Source: Caldifarciminota bacterium (GTDB taxonomy: Bacteria > Hydrothermota > Hydrothermia > B15-G9). From it: 36,823 bases of DNA. The notes below the pieces were generated by a model, which was not told the origin of the DNA, made no database searches, and worked only from the letters and a program-made list of their open reading frames with translations. Within the stretch, counting starts at the first letter, position 1; every line of letters begins with the position of its first letter. Where the stretch lies: assembly GCA_027037615.1 (NCBI GenBank), contig JALVZN010000051.1, positions 1 to 36,823 of the forward strand, in the 5' to 3' direction. Shown in pieces: positions 24,560-32,117 of this stretch. The position numbers and the translations under genes were made by a program.

Positions 24560-25771
24560 TTACTTCACAATGATGAGCTTCCTGAGTGTGCCGTCCTTGC
24601 CGCGCCACAGGTAAACGCCGGGCTTTGCAAGCGACGATGTATCGCGTGCAACTACCCTTCCGGTGACATCAAAGACAGCAGGAGTGGGCTTTTGCGAAGG
24701 CAACGGCAATCCATGGACATCTTCCTCAACTGACTGAAGCCTTTTGTGGAATTCCAGAGAATCTATAACCGCGCCATCGGTCGCCCTGATGGCCTTGATG
24801 GACATGACAGTATCGGTAACAGTCACAAGCACATAGTGATAGCACGATGCTGAATATGCCACCCACGAGGCGGAGCCGGGTGTATAAAGCGGAGCGCCAC
24901 CGCCGCCTGTAACGATGTAAGTCACGCCATTTATGGGGACAGACCTCTGGTAAAAGTGGTTGTGGCCGTTGAAAACGATCGGCACGCCGTATGATTCCAA
25001 AATGTCACACCACGCAGCCCTGACATCGTAGTCGGAACCGTGCCCTCCAGCACTGTAAGGCGGACGATGGAAATAAACCACCACCCATTTTGACGAATCC
25101 TGAGTTATCTCCTCCAGCCTTTGTTGCAGGTATGTCCTTTGCGATGAATAGTCGATCGTCTCAGTGTTAAGTGCTATGAAAACCACATTTCCATACTCAA
25201 AGGTGTAATACCGTTCGTTTTCCGGAAGGTGGAAAAACTGGCGATAGATGTAGGAAGGGGTATCGTGATTGCCAATCGTGGGCATAATAGGCGAGTTGTG
25301 CAGAAGATCGGCCTCAATGGCGAAGAACTCATACCAATCGTCGATGTCGTTTCCATGTCCAACCATGTCGCCCGTATTGATGACAAAATCAGGATCCTGC
25401 TGTGCTATCGCATCGACAACCATTTGATGGGCAGCGGAATCTGACCTGTTATCGCCATAGACTACAAACCTGATGGTATCGGCGGACAGAGGAGCGGTGC
25501 GAAAACTGTAAATCGGTGTGGAATAACTGCTTCCAGCGACCTTGTAGATGTAGCGATGTCTCGGAGTTAGGCCTGTCAACTTAAAGGAATGGGCTATAAC
25601 TGAAGCTGTATCCCAGACCGTGTCAGTAAGCGACCCGACGCCATAAGCTATGAACCCCGAATCGGCAACAACGCTATACCACGATATGGTTATGGTGGTG
25701 GAGGTTGAATCCTCCCAATTCATATACGGCCCCAATCTCAACTGTATGAGGGCAAAGAAAACGGTTAACAT
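24560..25771 (-). CDS. Secreted purple-acid-phosphatase-like metallophosphoesterase with C-terminal sorting tail
   Basis: The 403-residue protein has a very short signal segment (MLTVFFALIQ), an N-terminal fibronectin III-like domain of the purple acid phosphatase type (TITISWYSVVADSG to YKVAGSS), and a complete metallophosphoesterase core: VYGDNRSD, VINTGDMVGHG, TIGNHD, VYFHRPPYS and FNGHNHFYQR. All metal ligands are present. The C-terminus (FDVTGRVVARDT to GVYLWRGKDGTLRKLIIVK) resembles the second half of a type IX sorting domain and lacks the usual YPNP opening. The start is supported by GAGGAGG 6 nt upstream. It converges with the DUF1015 gene, and the 99 bp between them hold only a short palindrome (ctcagctgag) and no clear terminator. 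Confidence 0.9.
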   Translation of the reverse strand: MLTVFFALIQLRLGPYMNWEDSTSTTITISWYSVVADSGFIAYGVGSLTDTVWDTASVIAHSFKLTGLTPRHRYIYKVAGSSYSTPIYSFRTAPLSADTIRFVVYGDNRSDSAAHQMVVDAIAQQDPDFVINTGDMVGHGNDIDDWYEFFAIEADLLHNSPIMPTIGNHDTPSYIYRQFFHLPENERYYTFEYGNVVFIALNTETIDYSSQRTYLQQRLEEITQDSSKWVVVYFHRPPYSAGGHGSDYDVRAAWCDILESYGVPIVFNGHNHFYQRSVPINGVTYIVTGGGGAPLYTPGSASWVAYSASCYHYVLVTVTDTVMSIKAIRATDGAVIDSLEFHKRLQSVEEDVHGLPLPSQKPTPAVFDVTGRVVARDTSSLAKPGVYLWRGKDGTLRKLIIVK

Positions 25772-25849
25772 CTCGTGCCTCCTCGTATAAGCTATCGGCT
25801 TAACAGCTCATTGTTGCAAAAGCTTATTTTCACAAAAAAAACACTTTGA

Positions 25850-25865
25850 TGTGATACAGATCAAA
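25850..25865. promoter_or_regulatory. CRP/FNR-family-like binding site
   Basis: TGTGA-tacaga-TCAAA matches the CRP consensus half-sites with one mismatch in ten. It lies between the divergent phosphatase gene and the membrane-protein operon, centred about 90 bp upstream of the operon's predicted transcription start, a spacing seen for class I activators. No CRP gene is in the window. Confidence 0.3.
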
Positions 25866-25912
25866 AATCGGCGACAAAGAAATTACGGTTCCCCTCATTC
25901 ACAACAAACTCC

Positions 25913-25940
25913 TTGAAGTAGAAGCAAGTTACCTTATAAT
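25913..25940 (+). promoter_or_regulatory. Promoter of the four-gene membrane-protein operon
   Basis: TTGAAG (25913-25918) and a perfect TATAAT (25935-25940) are 16 nt apart. Predicted transcription starts near 25947, leaving a leader of about 50 nt with GGAGGG before the ATG at 25996. This also rules out the upstream in-frame TTG at 25945 as a start. Confidence 0.65.
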
Positions 25941-25995
25941 AGACTTGCGCTTTTTTGCTGAAATATGGGTCAAAAGAAAAATTGGAGGGTTCCTG

Positions 25996-27099
25996 ATGAC
26001 AGGGGTCTTACTTATAGCATTTTTGATAGGGCAAAGTGCCCCCAATGGGTTTACTTTCAAGGCCTTTGACACTCCTAACGATCAGGGAAATTCTATCACG
26101 CTTGAATGGTCAGGGGATACAACTCCGATCAAGATAGTAAGGATATTCCGAGCCGACAATGCAGTAGGGCCATTCACCCCCATAAAGATACTCTTCGGAA
26201 ACATCCACTCCTACGATGACAAGGATGTGAAAGACGGCAAACCTTACTACTACAAAGTCATTCTGATTACAACGGAGAATGAGATCATATCGTCACCTGT
26301 TCTCGGGCCGGTAAGCAGCAAGCCGTCATGGTTCGACATGTCAAAACTCCCACTCTTCATCGTCCTCGCATTCTACATACTGGTGCTGCTTTATTACATC
26401 CTGTCCGCTCGAAAAGGGAAAGAGATCAAGTTAAGGCCAATAGCCGGGTTAAACGCAATAGACGAAGCGGTCGGCCGTGCGGCTGAGATGGGTCGCCCGA
26501 TACTTTTCACCACGGGCTTGCTCAGCATCGACAACCTCTCAACCATAGCGGCGCTTAACATCCTCGCACATGTGGCTAAGAAAGCAGCACAATACCAGAC
26601 GAGGCTGATCGTCCCGAACTACAACCCTGCCGTCTATACCGTCGCAGAAGCCATTGTCAGAGAATCATATCTTGCTGCTGGTCGTCCGGATCTTTTCAAC
26701 AGCGACGACATATTCTACATTTCCAGCCGTCAGTTCGGATATGCAGCTGGCGTCACAGGTGTCATGCTGCGTGAGAAAACAGCTGCACACTTCTTCATGG
26801 GGTACTACTTCGCAGAGGCTCTCCTGCTGACCGAGGTCGGCGCCTCAACTGGCGCAATTCAGGTCGCTGGAACCGACGCAATCACCCAGTTGCCGTTCTT
26901 CATCGTAACATGCGACTACACTCTGATCGGAGAAGAGCTCTACGCTGCAAGCGCTTATCTCTCGAAAGATGCACTGCTCGCAGCCACGATCAAAGGTCAG
27001 GACATCATGAAAGCGGTCATAATCGCTTTCCTAGTGATATTCTTCTTCGTTGCGATTGGCGCCGAAAGCCTGGCCATGAAAGTGGCCAACCTGTTATAA
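25996..27099 (+). CDS. Membrane protein with fibronectin-like N-domain and DUF6754-like core
   Basis: The ATG at 25996 follows GGAGGG by 6 nt and gives 367 residues. A signal peptide (MTGVLLIAFLIGQSA) leads into a fibronectin III-like extracytoplasmic domain (about 20-105, ITLEWSGDTTPIKIVRIFRA to YYYKVILIT). A membrane helix (PLFIVLAFYILVLLYYILS) is followed by a conserved cytoplasmic region: LRPIAGLNAIDEAVGRAAEM, GRPILFTTGLLSID, LIVPNYNPAVYTVAEAIVRE and FFMGYYFAEALLLTEVGA. A C-terminal helix (AVIIAFLVIFFFVAIGA) ends it. The central region resembles DUF6754. No function is known to me. It is the first gene of a four-gene operon. Confidence 0.82.
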   Translation: MTGVLLIAFLIGQSAPNGFTFKAFDTPNDQGNSITLEWSGDTTPIKIVRIFRADNAVGPFTPIKILFGNIHSYDDKDVKDGKPYYYKVILITTENEIISSPVLGPVSSKPSWFDMSKLPLFIVLAFYILVLLYYILSARKGKEIKLRPIAGLNAIDEAVGRAAEMGRPILFTTGLLSIDNLSTIAALNILAHVAKKAAQYQTRLIVPNYNPAVYTVAEAIVRESYLAAGRPDLFNSDDIFYISSRQFGYAAGVTGVMLREKTAAHFFMGYYFAEALLLTEVGASTGAIQVAGTDAITQLPFFIVTCDYTLIGEELYAASAYLSKDALLAATIKGQDIMKAVIIAFLVIFFFVAIGAESLAMKVANLL

Positions 27100-27113
27100 C
27101 AGGAGGTTAAACA

Positions 27114-27734
27114 ATGAAGCGATTTCTGAGTAGAACATTACCTCTTTTGATGGTGTTAATTTTCGGTGTTCTCGGTGCCATCCAGTATTTTGTGCCACAC
27201 AAAGTCTCACAGGTTTATTACAGAACCATTTTGACATGGGCCATCGGTGTATCGTCCATGGCTGTCATAATGGCTGCCATCAGCTTCTTGAGATACCACT
27301 ACAAAAAGATCATGAGCTCCGAGGGCGATACTCTCTATTCATCGATAGCCCTTGTGGCGTTCCTGGCAATGCTCGGATTTGGCGCATTCGGAACCGATAA
27401 GGGCAGCCTGTTCTATCAGTTCTATCAGAACATTTTCGTCCCGATAAACTCGACAATGTTCTCACTGTTAGCATTCTACATGGCATCCGCATCTTACAGG
27501 GCGTTCAGAGCCAAGACATTCGAAGCCGCTTTGCTGCTCACAGCGGCAATCATCGTCATACTCGGCACAACCCCCATCGGAAGCTCCATACTCCTCGACA
27601 AAGTCACGATGTGGATAATGAGCATACCAAATCTTGCACAGAAACGCGGCATATTGATAGGAGTCGGGCTTGGTGCTACGGCAACTTCTTTGAAAATAAT
27701 TCTCGGCATTGAAAAGAACTGGCTTGGAGGATGA
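27114..27734 (+). CDS. Polytopic membrane protein of unknown function (module gene 2)
   Basis: The 206-residue protein begins 14 nt after the DUF6754-like gene behind AGGAGGT. It has about five to six membrane helices (PLLMVLIFGVLGAIQYF, WAIGVSSMAVIMAAISFL, SIALVAFLAMLGFGAFG, INSTMFSLLAFYMASASY, AALLLTAAIIVILGT) and a glycine-rich C-terminal segment (GILIGVGLGATATSLKIILG). The central helix motif INSTMFSLLAFYMASASYRAFR looks conserved-type but matches no family I know. Its stop overlaps the region where the next gene starts. It is likely a structural partner of the neighbouring proteins in the inner membrane. Confidence 0.78.
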   Translation: MKRFLSRTLPLLMVLIFGVLGAIQYFVPHKVSQVYYRTILTWAIGVSSMAVIMAAISFLRYHYKKIMSSEGDTLYSSIALVAFLAMLGFGAFGTDKGSLFYQFYQNIFVPINSTMFSLLAFYMASASYRAFRAKTFEAALLLTAAIIVILGTTPIGSSILLDKVTMWIMSIPNLAQKRGILIGVGLGATATSLKIILGIEKNWLGG

Positions 27735-27736
27735 AA

Positions 27737-28609
27737 ATGGGCAAATTTGATATTTCCAACATAGACAGAAGATGGATTTACATAACAATTTTGTTGGGAG
27801 CCCTGCTTCCGCTATTCGTTCCGATAACATTCGCTCCGAAGATCTCGCCTGAAGTCAAAGCGGTTTACGACTACATCGATAAACTGCCTCCGGGATCAGT
27901 TATACTGCTCTCGTTCGACTACGGTCCGAGCACTTTGCCCGAAACCGAACCGATGGCGGAAGACATAATGAAACACGCCTTTATAAACGGCGTTCGTGTC
28001 ATCGGGATATCCCTCACCGAGGAAGGGGCTCTCCTCGCCCTTAAAGCTTACAACAATGTCGTCAAAGAATTTGAGAATTACGGAACGATAAAGGTCAATT
28101 ACGGCTACGATTTCGTGTTTCTCGGTTACAAAAGCGGTCGTCAGGCCGTCATCCTGAGCATAGGAGAGGATATAAGAAAAACATTTCCGACCGATTATCA
28201 GGGCACCAGCATTGATGACATCCCCATGATGTTCAATGTTAAGAACTACAAGGACATCTCGCTGGTAGTCGATATCTCCTCAACAAATACGCCCAATGAC
28301 TGGATAACTTACGCTTATTCAAGGTATAAAGTTCCGGTGGCCGTCGGGGTCACAGCGGTGCTTGCAGCAAACTATTATCCGTTCATTCAGACAGGGCAGA
28401 TCATAGGCTTGATCGGAGGCGTTAAAGGTGCGTCCGAATACGAGTACCTCGTAAACCAGAAAATTCAGTCCAACTGGGGGATGAAACCGAAACGAATGCC
28501 CGCAATGCGCAACATGTCAGCTCTTACTGTCGCAGAACTGTTGATAGTGCTGTTCATCATACTTGGTAACATCGGTTACTTTTCCCAAAAAGGCAATAAA
28601 AGGAGGTAG
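27737..28609 (+). CDS. Membrane-anchored protein with a large extracytoplasmic alpha/beta domain (module gene 3)
   Basis: The start at 27737 has GGAGG with 6 nt spacing. A second ATG at 27731 overlaps the previous stop but touches the Shine-Dalgarno sequence, so 27737 is preferred (290 residues). One N-terminal helix (IYITILLGALLPLFVPITF) is followed by a domain of about 220 residues with alternating strands and helices (GSVILLSFDYGPSTLPETEP, NGVRVIGISLTEEGALLALK, VNYGYDFVFLGYKSGRQAV, ISLVVDISSTNTPNDWITY, QIIGLIGGVKGASEYEYLV). A C-terminal helix (VAELLIVLFIILGNIGYF) closes it. The fold looks Rossmann-like, as in substrate-binding or flavodoxin-type domains. I recognise no family. It is in one operon with two membrane partners upstream and one downstream. 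Confidence 0.78.
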   Translation: MGKFDISNIDRRWIYITILLGALLPLFVPITFAPKISPEVKAVYDYIDKLPPGSVILLSFDYGPSTLPETEPMAEDIMKHAFINGVRVIGISLTEEGALLALKAYNNVVKEFENYGTIKVNYGYDFVFLGYKSGRQAVILSIGEDIRKTFPTDYQGTSIDDIPMMFNVKNYKDISLVVDISSTNTPNDWITYAYSRYKVPVAVGVTAVLAANYYPFIQTGQIIGLIGGVKGASEYEYLVNQKIQSNWGMKPKRMPAMRNMSALTVAELLIVLFIILGNIGYFSQKGNKRR

Positions 28610-28615
28610 CCAGTC

Positions 28616-29248
28616 ATGGCTATAAGCTCATCGATATGGGTATGGATAGCAGCATTTTTGACACTGGCAGTATTTTCATTCCTTTACAAAGACAACATCA
28701 TTTACAAAATGGTCGAAGCACTTTTTGTGGGAGTTAGTGCTGGATATTCAATCGTCATCATATTGAAACATTCCTTTGTGCCAAATATCTGGACGCCGCT
28801 TTTCGTCAGCCACAACCTTCTGTATCTGATACCGTTCCTGCTTGGACTTCTTTTCTTTGCAATGCTATCTCGGAAAACTGCTTATCTAACCCATATTCCT
28901 TTCGCTTTCCTGATCGGAAGCGGTGCCGGTTTTGCGCTGCCGCTTGTGTTTCAGACAAATGTCATGGCTCAGGTGAAAGGCACAATGCTGTTCGCTCCAA
29001 GTCACTACTCATCATTGGGAGCCTTCGTCAACGCTCTCATAATCTTCATCGGGGTTCTGACAGTGCTGTTCTATTTCTTTTTCTCAAGGGGCGAGAAAAC
29101 TAACAGGAGCATCATAGTCAAGACCGGGATAGCCTTCATCATGGTGGGATTTGGAGCATCGTTCGGTTACACGGTGATGGCCCGTCTATCCCTACTCGTG
29201 GGAAGGCTATACTTCTTATTTGGGACATGGCTGGGAATCCTTCATTGA
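28616..29248 (+). CDS. Polytopic membrane protein of unknown function (module gene 4)
   Basis: The 210-residue protein has AAGGAGGT 8 nt before its ATG and starts 6 nt after gene 3. It has about six membrane helices: SIWVWIAAFLTLAVFSFLY, VEALFVGVSAGYSIVIIL, LLYLIPFLLGLLFFAML, IPFAFLIGSGAGFALPLVF, FVNALIIFIGVLTVLFYFFF and KTGIAFIMVGFGASFGYTV. The segment KMVEALFVGVSAGYSIV resembles the N-terminal region of other uncharacterised membrane proteins of anaerobes. No enzyme motif is visible. It ends the operon 64 nt before the sigma-54-type promoter of the pilin gene, with no terminator seen between. Confidence 0.77.
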   Translation: MAISSSIWVWIAAFLTLAVFSFLYKDNIIYKMVEALFVGVSAGYSIVIILKHSFVPNIWTPLFVSHNLLYLIPFLLGLLFFAMLSRKTAYLTHIPFAFLIGSGAGFALPLVFQTNVMAQVKGTMLFAPSHYSSLGAFVNALIIFIGVLTVLFYFFFSRGEKTNRSIIVKTGIAFIMVGFGASFGYTVMARLSLLVGRLYFLFGTWLGILH

Positions 29249-29312
29249 TTTTTGATTTGCAAGGTGCAAATACAGGGGGCTGCCGAAAGTGTGATTATAG
29301 GCCTCTTGCGGA

Positions 29313-29329
29313 TTGGCACACTTATTGCA
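29313..29329 (+). promoter_or_regulatory. Sigma-54 (RpoN) -24/-12 promoter of the pilin gene
   Basis: TTGGCAC (29313-29319), 5 nt, TTGCA (29325-29329) matches the sigma-54 consensus TGGCAC-N5-TTGCW exactly, with the GG and GC dinucleotides 12 bp apart. Transcription would start near 29340, about 42 nt upstream of the pilin ATG. Confidence 0.85.
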
Positions 29330-29381
29330 AGAATAATATAGTGGTTCTTTGACAAGAAAGAAAAAAACAGGAGGTAGAACC

Positions 29382-29897
29382 ATGAGGCGTAAAGGCTTTA
29401 CGCTCATAGAGCTTATGATCGTGGTGGCAATCATAGCCATCCTGGCGTCAATCGCCATACCGCAGTACAAGAAGTTCCAGCTCAAAGCCAAGACATCTGA
29501 GGCTAAGAGCAATATCGGCGCAATCAGGAGCGCTGAGGAGACATACTCCGCTGAGCACGATGTGTATCTGAAAGCACAGGCGAGTCCGGGCACGGTGCCG
29601 GGTGCTCAGGCTGCTGATTGGCCTGCCGATGCCGGTGGATTTGATGACATAGGCTTCAAACCTGCTGGCAAAGTTTATTACAGCTACTGGGTAGGTGAAG
29701 ACACAACAACTGCTAATACCAACGACAATGGAACTGTTGTGGCTAATGATAGTGTCAACATCTATATCATGGCAGAAGGCGACCTTGACGAGAACGGCGG
29801 AGCTGGTGAGGCCCCCGCACTCAATGCTAACGATGGTGTGTTCTATGCAAGCGACGAAGATCCCAAGATTAACGATATGCATCCGGGCAAATTCTAA
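29382..29897 (+). CDS. Type IV pilin-like protein (prepilin, PilA/GspG type)
   Basis: The ATG at 29382 has AGGAGGT 7 nt upstream and gives 171 residues. The N-terminus [20 protein letters not shown] is a textbook class III signal: prepilin peptidase cuts after Gly5, Phe becomes residue 1 and Glu10 becomes the essential Glu5. A hydrophobic helix to about residue 28 is followed by [26 protein letters not shown], typical of pilins and pseudopilins. The C-terminal half is unusual. It is rich in Asp, Asn, Gly and Ala (for example [20 protein letters not shown]), with no cysteines and no obvious disulfide loop. It may form fibres for twitching, adhesion or electron transfer, or act in secretion. 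The sigma-54 promoter favours PilR-type control of a true pilin. It is monocistronic, ending in a strong terminator. Confidence 0.93.
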   Translation: MRRKGFTLIELMIVVAIIAILASIAIPQYKKFQLKAKTSEAKSNIGAIRSAEETYSAEHDVYLKAQASPGTVPGAQAADWPADAGGFDDIGFKPAGKVYYSYWVGEDTTTANTNDNGTVVANDSVNIYIMAEGDLDENGGAGEAPALNANDGVFYASDEDPKINDMHPGKF

Positions 29898-29925
29898 TAC
29901 GATTATCTCATCTACAGCCGTCAGA

Positions 29926-29958
29926 GGGAGAGGATTTGTTCCTCTCCCTTTTTATTTT
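29926..29958 (+). terminator. Rho-independent terminator of the pilin gene
   Basis: The arms gggagagga (29926-29934) and tcctctccc (29940-29948) form a perfect 9-bp stem with a 5-nt loop, followed at once by TTTTTATTTT. It lies 28 nt after the pilin stop codon. Confidence 0.9.
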
Positions 29959-29967
29959 CCTTGAGCC

Positions 29968-30621
29968 GTGTTTACGGTGTGTTTTCGTGGTACTTCCCCA
30001 TCTCAAGTCCCTCCAGGACAAGTTGTAAACATCTCAAAATTCAAGTCCCTGCCCTTTGTGGATTTCGATCTCATCCCGATTGAACAGGCGAAACGCAGGC
30101 TTTCGAGCCTCAGAAGGCCGATCATCGGCATATTCGATGGCGGCAGCGTGCCACACCGCATCTGGCCATACGACAGGGTGTTACGGCTGATAAAAAGGTT
30201 GAACGAAAGGGGCTACTCGGTGGTCGTTGTCGGCGGCAGAATCGAATTACCGCTATCGCAGATTATCAAAAAGGAGCTCAAACTCCCGAACGACCGTTTC
30301 CTTGACCTCATCGGAAAAACCAGTCTGTCGGAGACCGCGGCCGTCCTAAGTCAATTAGACTTACTGATTTCAACGGATTCATCTCTGCTCCATCTGGGCT
30401 ATGCCGTTGAAACAAAAACAGTTGCATTGTTTGGCCCCGGAATACCCGAAAAATGGGCTCCAAGAGGGCATGGACACATCGTGATTCGCAAAAATCTGCC
30501 GTGTAGCCCGTGCACGAAGTTCGGCTATACGCCTGCCTGCCCCTACGGTTACAGGTGCATGAAGGAGATAAAGGTGGACGATGTGATGGCCGGCGTCGAA
30601 AAGGCGATGAAAGGGGAATAG
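29968..30621 (+). CDS. Glycosyltransferase family 9 (heptosyltransferase-type), C-terminal half only
   Basis: The 217-residue frame contains the C-terminal nucleotide-sugar-binding half of a GT9 heptosyltransferase: RPIIGIFDGGSVPHRIWPYD, YSVVVVGGRIELPL, ISTDSSLLHLGYAVETKTVA, LFGPGIPEKWAPRG and a Cys-rich C-terminus (LPCSPCTKFG, CPYGYRC). Full GT9 enzymes have about 330-350 residues; the N-terminal acceptor-binding domain is missing. The frame opens with a GTG at 29968 that has no Shine-Dalgarno sequence and lies only about 10 nt after the pilin terminator. The first 30 residues (FRGTSPSQVPPG) do not look like a normal start. It may be a truncated remnant or a split enzyme whose partner is elsewhere. 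GmhA at 5034 shows that a heptose pathway exists. Activity alone is doubtful. Confidence 0.75.
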   Translation: MFTVCFRGTSPSQVPPGQVVNISKFKSLPFVDFDLIPIEQAKRRLSSLRRPIIGIFDGGSVPHRIWPYDRVLRLIKRLNERGYSVVVVGGRIELPLSQIIKKELKLPNDRFLDLIGKTSLSETAAVLSQLDLLISTDSSLLHLGYAVETKTVALFGPGIPEKWAPRGHGHIVIRKNLPCSPCTKFGYTPACPYGYRCMKEIKVDDVMAGVEKAMKGE

Positions 30622-30622
30622 G

Positions 30623-30644
30623 GGCGGAGGAAAGCCCCTCCGCC
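30623..30644. terminator. Possible bidirectional terminator hairpin between convergent genes
   Basis: The arms ggcggagg (30623-30630) and cctccgcc (30637-30644) form an 8-bp stem with a 6-nt loop, right between the GT9 stop and the AGCS stop codons. Neither strand has a clear U-tract, so its strength as a terminator is uncertain. Confidence 0.4.
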
Positions 30645-30647
30645 TCA

Positions 30648-32054
30648 TCATTTAACGGGTTTGAAGTTGTCGGGATTGCTGATGTAAGCCTTAAGTTCTC
30701 TCATGGCCACCCCACTTAAGAGGAAAAGCGCCACAAGGTTGGGCAGCGCCATGAAGCCGTTGAACACATCCGAGATGTTCCACACGATACCGAGGCTGGC
30801 CACTGCACCTATCGGTATGAGCACAATCCACAGGATTTTATACCAGAAGATGACTTTCGGGCTGTCGAACAGGTATTCAATTCCCTTCTCCCCGTAGAAA
30901 TACCAGCCGATAAGCGTGGAATATGCGAAGAGCGCAAGGCCAAGGTTGACGATCCAGCTGCCGACATTGCCAATTCCGAGCTGGAACGACTTTGCCGTCA
31001 GAGCGGCGCCGTTCAGCTCACCTGTGGAATAAAAACCTGCGACGATTATGACCAATGCCGTCATCGTGCAGATGACGATGGTGTCGATGAACGGGCCGAG
31101 CATTGCGACGATGCCCTCGCGGGCAGGCAGATTGGTTCGAGCCGCCGAATGTGCCATCGGTGCGGTTCCAAGCCCGGCTTCATTCGAGAAAATCCCTCTC
31201 GCAAATCCCATCCTCATTACATAGAGCACAGCCGTTCCAAGTATCGCCCCGCGCGCAGCGTGACCTGTAAATGCCTCTGTGAATATCAACTTGAAGGCGT
31301 CCAACAACTTATCGTAATTGATGACGAGTATTGTCAGGGCGCCGAGCACATAGAAGACGCTCATCGTCGGGGTCAACCTTGATGCGACCTGAGCTATCCT
31401 CTTGATGCCTCCGATGATGACGAGCCCTGTGAGAGCCGCCAGAACGAGCCCTATGACAAGCTTGACATAGAAAAGGGTGTTAGCTGATGCGTTTGCGCCT
31501 GAAATCAATCTGCTCAGCGCATCTGCAACGGAATTCGCCTGCACAGTGTTGCCAATTCCGAACGCCGCAATCGCTGTGCTAAGGGCGAAGAAAACCGCAA
31601 GCCACTTAAAGTTCCAACCGTAGCGCTCCTTGATCCCCATCTCGATGTAATACATCGGGCCACCTTTAACGCTGTCCTTCGTGACCTTACGGTATTTGAC
31701 CGCAAGCGTTGCTGAGGTGAATTTCACTGCCATTCCAAAAAGAGCGGATATCCACATCCAGAAAACGGCGCCTGGCCCACCAGCGTATATGGCGGTGGCA
31801 ACGCCCGCAATGTTGCCCGTGCCGATGGTCGCCGAAAGAGCTGTTGAAAGCGCCTGAAAATGCGTTATGTGCCCCTCGTGCTCAGGACGGTCGAATTTGC
31901 CGCTGATCAGGCCTATCGCATGTTTGAAAAGGCGAATTTGCACGAATTTGGTCCTGATGCTCAAGTATATGCCTGTAAGCAGGATGACGATGATCATCGG
32001 CAGGCCCCACACAAAATCCGAGAGCCAGTTCACCAAGCTTTTCAACACTTCCAT
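30648..32054 (-). CDS. Sodium/alanine-glycine symporter, AGCS family
   Basis: The 468-residue protein has the length and about 11 helices of AGCS transporters (AlsT/DagA). Family motifs are VWGLPMIIVILLTGIYLSI near the start, GNIAGVATAIYAGGPGAVFW, GGPMYYIEMGIKERYG, FGIGNTVQANSVADAL, and GFARGIFSNEAGLGTAPMAH followed by FIDTIVICTMTALVII. Members import alanine or glycine with sodium across the inner membrane. The ATG has AGGAG 7-8 nt upstream. It lies 63 nt after an SSS symporter gene on the same strand, but a strong terminator separates them, so it may be expressed alone or by read-through. Substrate choice within small neutral amino acids is not resolved. Confidence 0.94.
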   Translation of the reverse strand: MEVLKSLVNWLSDFVWGLPMIIVILLTGIYLSIRTKFVQIRLFKHAIGLISGKFDRPEHEGHITHFQALSTALSATIGTGNIAGVATAIYAGGPGAVFWMWISALFGMAVKFTSATLAVKYRKVTKDSVKGGPMYYIEMGIKERYGWNFKWLAVFFALSTAIAAFGIGNTVQANSVADALSRLISGANASANTLFYVKLVIGLVLAALTGLVIIGGIKRIAQVASRLTPTMSVFYVLGALTILVINYDKLLDAFKLIFTEAFTGHAARGAILGTAVLYVMRMGFARGIFSNEAGLGTAPMAHSAARTNLPAREGIVAMLGPFIDTIVICTMTALVIIVAGFYSTGELNGAALTAKSFQLGIGNVGSWIVNLGLALFAYSTLIGWYFYGEKGIEYLFDSPKVIFWYKILWIVLIPIGAVASLGIVWNISDVFNGFMALPNLVALFLLSGVAMRELKAYISNPDNFKPVK

Positions 32055-32074
32055 TTCACCACTCCTGTTTTTAG

Positions 32075-32110
32075 AAAAAGAGCGGCAGGCTGAACCACCA
32101 CCTGCCGCTC
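32075..32110 (-). terminator. Rho-independent terminator of the SSS symporter gene
   Basis: On the minus strand GAGCGGCAGG (32110-32101) pairs with CCTGCCGCTC (32089-32080), a perfect 10-bp stem with an 11-nt loop, followed by TTTTT (32079-32075). It lies directly after the stop codon of the symporter gene. Confidence 0.85.
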
Positions 32111-32117
32111 AACCTTC

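Noticed and set aside
25945-25995. Upstream TTG start for the DUF6754-like gene
   Set aside because: The TTG lies next to the predicted transcription start and has no Shine-Dalgarno sequence. The ATG at 25996 has both a Shine-Dalgarno sequence and a signal peptide.
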